Shown: piece after piece, positions 17,722 through 24,941 of the stretch | How positions within the stretch are numbered: position 1 is the stretch's first letter | Layout: every line of letters starts with the position of its first letter | DNA from: Larix sibirica | Lineage: Eukaryota; Streptophyta; Pinopsida; Pinales; Pinaceae | Direction: 5' to 3' | Assembly (NCBI GenBank): GCA_004151065.3 | Contig: NWUY0300044006.1 | Location: 1-24,941, forward strand | DNA: 24,941 nucleotides | Made by a program: the position numbers and the translations under genes | Notes under the pieces: model-generated | What the model was told of the DNA's origin: nothing | The model's database searches: none | The model's input: the letters and a program-made list of their open reading frames with translations, nothing else

Positions 17722-18177
17722 ATGGTTTGTTTCCATGGTTGTTCCCAAATGGATCCTGCCCCCTACATTTATGTCTGATTTGCCGATGGTGCAAGTATAT
17801 GGTCTCTGAATCTCTCCTCGGCTGCGTGGATCCTTTATTCCCCCTCACATGAGTTGATCCGTATCAACGACATGTGTGTTGGCACCACGACCAATAATCA
17901 GGCTGAGTATGACGTTGTAGCTGGTCTCCTAATCGTCACCCTCCATTTGGGTATTTGTCACCTTGAAGTCTTCCTAGACTCCCAGTTGCTTGTTACCTAG
18001 TTGAATAATTGTTATCGGGTACACAATCCTTGCCTCTTTAGAAATTTCCTGTGCACTAGATAACTAGTTAGACATTTTCAATCCATTGCATTCATACATG
18101 TTCCTAGAAGTTATAATAGTGTTGCAGAACAAATGGCTAATGATGTTATAGAGTGACATATCAATCATCGCATATAG
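17722..18177 (+). pseudogene. Separate RNase H ORF downstream of integrase (element 2)
   Basis: An ATG at 17722, 68 bases after the integrase stop and in a different frame, opens MVCFHGCSQMDPAPYIYV, then a stop, FADGASIWSLNLSSAAWILY, TTNNQAEYDVVAGLL, HLEVFLDSQLLVT, and FQSIAFIHVPRSYNSVAEQM then ANDVIE, ending TAG at 18175-18177. This is an additional (archaeal-type) RNase H, with catalytic Asp in ADGAS (17785-17787), Glu in NNQAEYD and Asp in FLDSQLL. The last acidic residue reads Glu (SVAEQMAN) where Asp is usual. Internal stops (about 17776, 17998, 18061 and 18154) disable it. The frame is otherwise intact over about 151 codons, so this was once a free-standing ORF. Element 3 has the same arrangement. 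Confidence 0.82.
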
Positions 18178-19314
18178 GAAGTAAACCATACACATGCATT
18201 ATCATATAATATTTCATTCACATGTCCACATACATCATATAGGAATCATCACATAAAAGGATCATAAACATGAAAAACAAAAAAAATGCATAGATACCAT
18301 CACCAAACCTTTTCGGGCCATTGTTGGTTCACCTTGATTTGTGTGCAATCACGTGAGTCCCCTTTTTCATGTATTTGTATATAGTTTTCAAGTTTCAAAT
18401 GCATGTTTTACGCCTAGGTATCCTTGTTTTGTGTATAGATATAGGTTCTGTCGGCATCCCATCCTTTCTAGTGATTACCGTCCCTGCAGGTATAATATAT
18501 TAACCTTGTATATAGGTACTCTCCCTTACTGAATATATATGCATTGGCCTTATTACTTCCCATTTATTCCCGTAGGATAACCCCTCTGTCAAATTAAGTG
18601 GCCCTGCCCTGCCACACTTGCATTCGCCCTTGCTCCTACCTCACATGGGTGACCATTTAGTACCCCTTGCATTTGGTGCCCATGCCATTGATATCCCCTT
18701 AGGATATGGAGTCCTTGTAGTCTCATGTCCTGAAATGAATCCACATGCTCGCTATCACACCATCACTCTTTGGCAAACCCTATGGAATCCCACATTTTTC
18801 AATGCTCTGGAACGATGATATTCTTACCACATGTTCATGATCCCTCTGCCTCATCCATATTGAAATTCTTACATTATTCTGCAACCATTCATCTCCGCAC
18901 AAGGAGGTCTCATCAGTGTTCTTCCCTCCCCTCACTAAGTCTCATTTGCTCCCATTTCAACATTTGAACCAACCTTATTGAACACTTCCTCCTTTCCTGT
19001 CATAAACATATGGATGGTATTAGTTTATCCCTTTTTCAGGCCACACAAACTACTTACGAAAAAGACATACTCTAGTCCCTCTCGGATAGAAGAGTTCCCC
19101 ACTATATCATTTTATGATTTTTTGGGAACTGGGGACTAACTCCATGAAAAATCCCATCTTTGAGTCTCCTTTACACTCTTTTCATACTCTCTCAGAAATA
19201 AAAGATTGTCAAGCATGCTCATTAAATAATTTGAAAGATCATCCATCCAGTATAGGTTTACCCCCTTTTCGGGCTAAATGGACTAATTGTTGATGTATAT
19301 GTAACTTCGGAATG
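18178..19314 (+). repeat. 3' noncoding region of element 2 (UTR/LTR), shared with element 3
   Basis: The whole stretch aligns with about 23190-24297, for example CATACACATGCATTATCATA, CCATCACCAAACCTTTTC, TTGGCCTTATTACTTCCCAT, AGTACCCCTTGCATTTGGTG and CATACTCTAGTCCCTC. There is no coding capacity. Near the end it has a CCCTTTTTCnGGC...CATACTCTAGTCC unit (from about 19028) and the start of a second (about 19260). I cannot place the LTR boundary, because no second copy lies upstream of gag in this window. Confidence 0.7.
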
Positions 19315-19315
19315 N
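19315..19315. other. Single N: partner of the join at 11637
   Basis: To the left is element 2 3' noncoding sequence. To the right the element 3 gag frame resumes exactly where 11636 left it, with a 34-base identical overlap. Confidence 0.8.
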
Positions 19316-19560
19316 CCAACCTCCCAACCCCCCTAACAACAATGTAGCTAACCTTTCCAACCAGAATCCTAATCAAACACCTAAGCAAGGAAAGAACCCA
19401 CAACTATGGACCAATCATATGTGTTCTTTTTGCAACATCTATGGAAATTATACGCATCACTACTCCCATTTGGATAAAGTTAGACAACTTTGGGATGAAT
19501 CCAACAAACATGAAGTATCTACTGCCCCACAGGCATAGCCAAACTAGCTCAACCTCAACC
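19316..19560 (+). pseudogene. gag: Gag C-terminus of element 3 with a decayed knuckle
   Basis: The frame reads PPNPPNNNVANLSNQNPNQT, then PKQGKNPQLWTNHM and the knuckle relic CSFCNIYGNYTHHY (19422-19463), then HLDKVRQLWDESNKHEVSTA. As in element 2, the third and fourth zinc ligands read N and Y. That the same two losses occur in both copies suggests that the first knuckle was already non-canonical in their common ancestor. Stops from about 19536 and a frame change follow. Confidence 0.8.
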
Positions 19561-19639
19561 CAGTCAATCGTCGATAGTGTTGTGAAACCCTCTTCCTACT
19601 CAAGGAATTGTAGCTACCCAACCTATGGTACATTATACT

Positions 19640-20651
19640 TCCACACCTGCTTCCACGAGTCAGCTCCTGATTCAGGAGTGAAACACCTTTTAATGTTTTC
19701 TTATGATGTCAACCTTTAGATTAGATGCAATCAATATAGTTCTTCCACTAATCGTCCCCATTGACAAGGCTATTGTCTCCCCTCCCGTGGACATGTCTTT
19801 GCATCTACATAGACCTCCAACATATGGGGCTCCCAAATCCCCTAAATTCCCTTTGTGTCATGTTGCAAACAATCCTACTGCCCGAGCCACTCTCCACTAC
19901 AGTATTATGGATGACTTGGCACAATAACCTACTCCCATGTTCACTTTGGAAGTCATTAAGAATTTTCCCATGCAATGCAAAGCCTTACTACCAGCCTTAG
20001 GTGTGATAGACCCGTCTTATTCACATCTTACCACATTTTATTTGGATTAGTTTGAGCCCCGCATGCCTACGTCCATTGCTTTCCAAATTCCCACGTTGAT
20101 CCGGAACTTGGTCATCCATCGATGTATTGTTGATGAGGGAACTTCTACCTGCATTATGTCAACCTTTGTTTGGAAAAATATTGGGTCACCTCCATTACAA
20201 GCCTCTACCACAGCCTTACGAGCCTACGATGGTCGCACTGCCCAACCTTAGGGTATTCTCCCGAATGTCCTTGTAGAATTATCTTGAAAAACCATCTTTA
20301 TTTACATAAAGGTTGTTAATGCCAAGCTTGATTACAACCTCCCTTGGGCGTACTTACATGTACGCTATGAAGGAAGTCGCTTCGTCAGTCTCCCAGCACA
20401 TGATGTTCCCTCATGATGGCAGATTCGTCAAACTCGACCAATTTACGTACTATGACCCCAAGGTACTAGCCACTCTAGAAACTATCCTTCCTATGGTCAA
20501 TACCATTATTGATAGAGCTTCCATCGCCTATCTTTTTGTCGCTGGGCCTAGCCTCTATTGTGATGCCCCCATGACCGACACCTTTCAAGATTTGCCTCGC
20601 CCTCTCCTAACCACATATATTTTGGATTTATGTACCATTTCTTTCAGTTAG
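19640..20651 (+). pseudogene. Retropepsin with V-D-E-G active site (element 3)
   Basis: After frame changes near 19650 and 19710 the sequence reads SGVKHLLMFSYDVNL, then PPVDMSLHLHRPPTYGAPKS, ARATLHYSIMDDLAQ, CIVDEGTSTCIMSTFVWKNI (Asp at 20132-20134) and ALRAYDGRTAQP. A small deletion near 20340 removes part of the NLLLGRSY motif and moves the frame to 20313-20651 (TYMYAMKEVASSV, MMFPHDGRFVKLDQFTYYDP). It is a close parallel of the element 2 protease. Confidence 0.8.
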
Positions 20652-21475
20652 CCTCTGGATTCACTACACTCTTAGTTTCAACCTCAATCACATCCCCAGC
20701 TACAGCCAACACCTTCCACCAGTCAGTTTCCAGGAAACCAATGGGGAGCTATGCCTATACATCAAATCTTGTTTTTGTTCCCACCTCCAAGAATCGTGAG
20801 TACGCCCATTATGGATACTCTCAATCTTTTGATATTTACGTTAGGATTTATTCTTTGGTACCTCACTCCACCCAACCCATCCCCAACCCCATAGGATATT
20901 TTGACACTGATATCGCTAGTAATCCACCTTCAGATTTTGCCACTGCGACATCATCGGCTCCCCCACCTCCTCCACCTAAGAAGGCTGGGGGAAAGACCAT
21001 GAATTCAACTCCGCCAAAAGCAATGAACAAAGCCATGAACCCACCTCCTAAGCTCGAAGTGCGAGCACCTCCACCTTGCTCCTTGTGCAATGTTTTGCGT
21101 CATGCTACCCAACATGTTTCCACACTGCCCATACTCCGCACTCACATGCAAATGTTAGATGATGATGAACATGTTGTCGTGGTGGAATTTCCTAACATTC
21201 CCAAAGTGGGTAACAAGTCATTGTGTACCAACCATCCTTGTGCGATATGTGGATTATATAATCATTACTCTCACCATTGTCCATATTTGGTCGAGTATCG
21301 GTATGTTTTGGCCGACTTGCGTCGACTCTCCCTTGAGTCCCAAGTCACAGTTATCAAAGAATTCAACCCTTCTGCGTCTTCTTCTGACGGAACGAACTCC
21401 ATTTGTTTCATCTCATATATTGATCAACCTTTCACGTCATCGAAAGATAATGATCCCTTGGATCTCTCTACCTGA
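20652..21475 (+). pseudogene. Proline-rich linker and second CCHC knuckle (element 3)
   Basis: One open frame (from 20630, ending at a TGA at 21473-21475) reads KPMGSYAYTSNLVFVPTSKN, PIPNPIGYFDTDIAS, SSAPPPPPPKKAGGKTM, PPKLEVRAPPPCSLCNVL, DDDEHVVVVEFPNIPKV and the intact knuckle CAICGLYNHYSHHC (21239-21280), then RLSLESQVTVIKEFNPSASS. At about 280 codons it is the least damaged coding stretch in the window. A further CSLCNVLRHATQH just upstream has CxxC spacing but no complete knuckle. Confidence 0.75.
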
Positions 21476-22580
21476 TGCTTTTGCAACGACAACAAGATAC
21501 TTGAATCCTTGATTGAACCTGATTTTCCTTGGAATGAAATGCACCATCACGCATATTTTATTCCTAACAAGCCTATCACATTGTTGTCCAATAAGTTCTC
21601 CATCAATTCAAAAGAATTTATTCCTCATGGAAGTGTTGATTGGTTCAAGAACCTAATTCCAGCCCCCGATGCCTTCAAAGAAGGAAATATCACCAACATC
21701 TCACCTGCCTTTCAAGTTGATATTTCTACCAAACCAAGAGTTACCGAGAATATAACGTCAGGTGCCTCTTGCACCCCTAAAGAAGTTGTTTCCTATAAGG
21801 CACTCCTCCAAAATTTTCATGATGTTTTTACTCGGTCTTGTACTAAGATGTCTAGTCTTGAACCTATCATTATTGAGCATCGTATTAACACATGACTTGT
21901 TGTTGCGCCTGTTCACCAAAAGCAATTCCCAATCCATCCCTCTAAGGTGTTGGCCATTAAGGCTGAGATTGAAAATATGCCTAAAGAAAACTTCATATAC
22001 CCCATTGCTTATACCACTTGGGTTTCCAACCTTGTCCCCGTGAACAAGAAATAGTTCACCATTCGTCTGTGTACTGACTTACGAGCTTTGAATTTGACAT
22101 GTCCCAAAGACAACTTCTCGACCCCATTCATTGATCATATTATTGATGCTTGCACCAGCCATGAAGTATTTTCCTTCATGGATGGATTTTATGGGTACAA
22201 CTAGATTCAAATCCACAAAGAGGATCAGTACAAAACCACCTTAACCACTCCTTGGGGAACTTTCACTCACTAAGTCATGTCGTTCGGTCTTAAGGACACT
22301 GGTGCCACCTTTCAACGTGCCATGAATTTTTTCTTCCATGATTTGGTCCACATCATTTTGGTTTACTTAGACGACCTCACAGCTTGATCCAAGAAATGTT
22401 CTTAGCACTTGGAAGACCTTCAGTGAGTTTTCCTTTGATGTCGCAAGTATAACATTTTCTTGAACTCCCTCAAGTGCATGTCATGTGTCCATATCATTGT
22501 TGATCCCTTGAAGGTTCAAGCCATTCTTGATCGTCCACCTCCACGCACTTTACGCCAATTGCAAAGTCTCCAAGGCAAAG
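21476..22580 (+). pseudogene. Reverse transcriptase of element 3, nonsense-riddled but in one frame
   Basis: This is the pol RT. In the same frame as the preceding knuckle module the sequence reads SYKALLQNFHDVFTRS, IAYTTWVSNLVPVNKK, IRLCTDLRALNLTCPKDNFS, FSFMDGFYGYN, KTTLTTPWGTF, FGLKDTGATFQRAMNFFFHD, LVYLDDLTA (YLDD at 22364-22375), and then DPLKVQAILDRPPPRTLRQL then QSLQGK, the end of the RT thumb/connection. About nine stops interrupt it but I see no frameshift. It ends abruptly at LQGK, where related elements continue into RNase H. Confidence 0.88.
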
Positions 22581-22681
22581 GGGCATACCTCAGCAAGGGG
22601 GAATACCTCCTTAACGATTCTAAAGGCCGCCTCTTGAAGAACCCCCTCAAGGGGTTGTACTTCAAGATATTTTATGCTTGA
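22581..22681 (+). pseudogene. Integrase C-terminal tail fused in frame to RT (element 3)
   Basis: The sequence GAYLSKGEYLLNDSKGRLLK then NPLKGLYFKIFYA and TGA (22679-22681) matches the last third of the element 2 integrase C-terminus (SKGAYLFADSKVRLLKNTHN). It follows LQSLQGK directly, so canonical RNase H and almost all of integrase are deleted. At the join the word AAGGGGCATACCTC (22578-22591) is a near repeat of AAGGGGGAATACCTC (22595-22609), a filler-like duplication. Confidence 0.82.
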
Positions 22682-22749
22682 TTCACCTAGCCTATTATTC
22701 CTTGTACCATAGTTTTTACATTTTTACAAATTTTTTCCTCAAGATCCTC

Positions 22750-23190
22750 ATGGCTTGTTTCCATGGTTGTTACCAAATGGATCCTAACCCCTACGTTTAT
22801 GTTGGCTTCACTGATGACGCTAGTAGATGGTCTCTAAATATCGCCTCAGCTGCGTGGGTCCTTTATCCCCCCTCACATGATTTGATTTATATCAACGGAA
22901 TGTGCATTGGCGCCACCACCAATAATCAAGCTGAGTATGATGATGTAGCTGGCCTCCTAACCTCCTCCCTCCATTTGGGTATTTGTCACCTTGAATTCTT
23001 CCTAGACTCCTAGTTTCTCGTCATCCAGTTGAATAACCGCTATCAGGTACGCAATCCTTGCCTCTTTAGAAATTTCTTAGACATTTTGAATCCATGTTAT
23101 TCATACATGTTCCCATAAATTACAATAGTGCTGAAGACCAAATGGGTAATGATGTTCTAGAGTGGCATATCAATCATTTCATATAGGAAA
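22750..23190 (+). pseudogene. Separate RNase H ORF downstream of integrase (element 3)
   Basis: An ATG at 22750 lies exactly 68 bases after the integrase stop, as in element 2, and in a different frame. It reads MACFHGCYQMDPNPYVYVGF, TDDASRWSLNIASAAWVLYP, TTNNQAEYDDVAGLLTSSLH and HLEFFLDS, then a stop and FLVIQLNNRYQVRNPCLFRN. The first Asp (DDAS), Glu (NQAEYD) and third Asp (FLDS) positions are kept. A deletion after FRNFL (about 23080) shifts the frame, so the tail with the last acidic residue is lost. This is an additional-type RNase H relic. Confidence 0.8.
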
Positions 23191-24941
23191 TAAACCATAC
23201 ACATGCATTATCATATAATTTTACATTCACATGTCCACATACATGCATCATCACATAAGAGGCTCATAAACATAAAAACCAAAAAATAATGCATAAATAC
23301 CATCACCAAACCTTTTCAGGCCATTTTTGGTTCACCTCGATTTGCGTGCCATGATGTGAGTCCCATTTTTCATGTATTTTTTATATATTTTTCTAGTTTA
23401 AAATGCATGCTTTATGCCTGGGTATTCTTGCTTTGTGTACAGATACATGTTATGGCGGCATCCCATCCTTTTTGGTGATTACCGTCCCTATAGGTATGAC
23501 ATCTTAACCTTGCATACATGTACTCTCCCTTATAGAATATCTATGCATTGGCCTTATTACTTCCCATTTACGCCTGTAGGATGCCCCCTTTATCAGAGTA
23601 TGTGACCTAGCCCAACCACCCTTTCATTTTCACTTGCTCGGAAGTAGAGCCTACTCCACATGAGTGATCGTTTAGTACCCCTTGCATTTGGTGCCCATGG
23701 CATTGATATCCCCTTAGGATCAGGAGTCCTTGTAGACTCATGTCCTAAAATAAATCCACATGCTCTCTTTCACACCATCACTCTTTGGCCTACCCTATAG
23801 ACTCCTACATTTTTCAATTCTCTAATACGATGATATTCTTACCGCATGTTCATGAGCTCTCTGCCTGATCCATACTGCATTTCTTACGTTATTCTTCCAC
23901 CATTACTCTCCCCGCAAGGAGGTCCCATCAGTGTTCTAACCTTCCCTCAATAAGTCTCATATGATCCCATTTCGACATTTTGAAACAACCTTGTTGAACA
24001 CTTCCTCTTTTCCTATCATAAACATTTGTTCGATATCAGTTTATCCCTTTTTCGGGCCTCACAACTATTTACAAAAAATGCATACTCTAGTCCCTCCCAT
24101 CTAGAAGTATTCCCCCTATATCATTTTATGCTTTTTCGGACACCAGGGACTAACCCTACAAAAAAAACCATCTTTGAGTCTCCTTTACTCTCTTTTCAAA
24201 CTCTCTCATAAATAAAATATTGCCAAGCAAGCCTGATTTCTTTCATTCCATCCAGTATAGTTTTACCCCTTTTCGGGTTGAATGGAATAATTACAAAAAA
24301 TGCATACTCTAGTCACATTTGACTAGAAGAGTTCTCCTGTGTATTGTTTTATGCTTTTTTCAGGAATGGGGGCCCAACTTTACGAAAAAGAGCCATTATG
24401 GAGTTTTCTTTAAGTTTTTCAGACTCCTTAAAATTGAAAATCCCAACGAACACAAACTCACCTAGGCTAGATAAAAATCCATAGGGAGTATCTTATCAAG
24501 TATACTTCTATCCATTTTTCGCACTCATTAAAACATGAAGAAGGCACTTTTTCCAAATACCATTACATATCAAACCCTCTTGTTCTCTAGTGCCCATGCA
24601 ATGGAGGTACCATTCGACAAATGATGTTTCCCCACACCCCTACAGATTGCATGTAGTCCCTTATTATGGAAACATCCCCATTCTAGTTTCCTTTTTTTAG
24701 AGTAATTGTGACCTTGCATTCTTGATGAATGCCATTATTTATATTCTTAGTTCTTCATATCAACATTGTTTGGACCATGATTGCAGTCCAATCCCACTTG
24801 GACACCTATGATCCATACAACAATTATCTATGTATTTATTATCCCCCCTTTGGGTCTAGATCCACTTTTTATATTTTATATATCTTGATACGAGCATGGG
24901 TATGCCCGCCTCGTCCATATATTTGAGATTATATGTACCTC
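23191..24941 (+). repeat. 3' noncoding region of element 3 with a 221-bp tandem repeat
   Basis: Up to about 24297 it is the counterpart of 18178-19300. Two diverged copies of a unit of about 221 bases lie from 24045 and 24266, both with CCCTTTTCGGG, ACAAAAAATGCATACTCTAG, CTAGAAG, TTTTATGCTTTTT and CCAT..GAGT. The remainder to the window end has no gene and no recognised match. The 3' LTR boundary is not identifiable here. Confidence 0.6.

Overview
The window looks like intergenic nuclear DNA from a land plant, most likely a seed plant with a large, transposon-rich genome. I cannot narrow the species further. It is AT-rich and holds no intact host gene. Almost everything codable is decayed plant Ty3/gypsy LTR retrotransposon, plus a hAT-type transposase remnant and a short fold-back element. 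No tRNA, rRNA or CRISPR array was recognised.

Layout. Element 1 fills 130-11140: a partial 5' LTR (130-361), a primer binding site (364), gag (about 1008-2190), a dead protease (about 2320-2740), an RNase H-like domain placed BEFORE reverse transcriptase (2970-3370), and reverse transcriptase (3790-4412). The RT stops at a 23-bp duplication of its YLDD catalytic box. A BED-finger/hAT fragment follows on the minus strand (4411-4907), then AT-rich repeats, a four-arm fold-back element (5770-5946), and a minus-strand promoter-like block with a 51-bp tandem repeat (6238-6536). Next is a decayed ORF of plant-transposon-associated type (8052-9611). A second LTR copy ends at 11140.

The element 1 LTR ends inside the gag gene of element 3 (11141-11636), so element 1 is nested in element 3. 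The rest of element 3 lies at 19316-24941. The 34 bases before the N at 11637 are identical to the 34 bases after the N at 19315, and gag reads on in frame from one to the other. The intervening 7.7 kb, which includes element 2 (13754-19314), is therefore probably placed there by scaffolding.

Elements 2 and 3 belong to one family with this order: gag with a decayed CCHC knuckle, a retropepsin with V-D-E-G instead of D-S/T-G, a proline-rich linker, a second intact CCHC knuckle, pol, the integrase C-terminus, a 68-nt spacer, and a separate RNase H ORF in another frame. Element 2 has lost RT, RNase H and the integrase core. Element 3 keeps RT but has lost the canonical RNase H and integrase core. 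Both deletions keep the reading frame. The main biological points are the extra RNase H in two different positions, the second zinc knuckle, the in-frame internal deletions and the hAT remnant. The main technical point is that single Ns mark unmerged contig joins.
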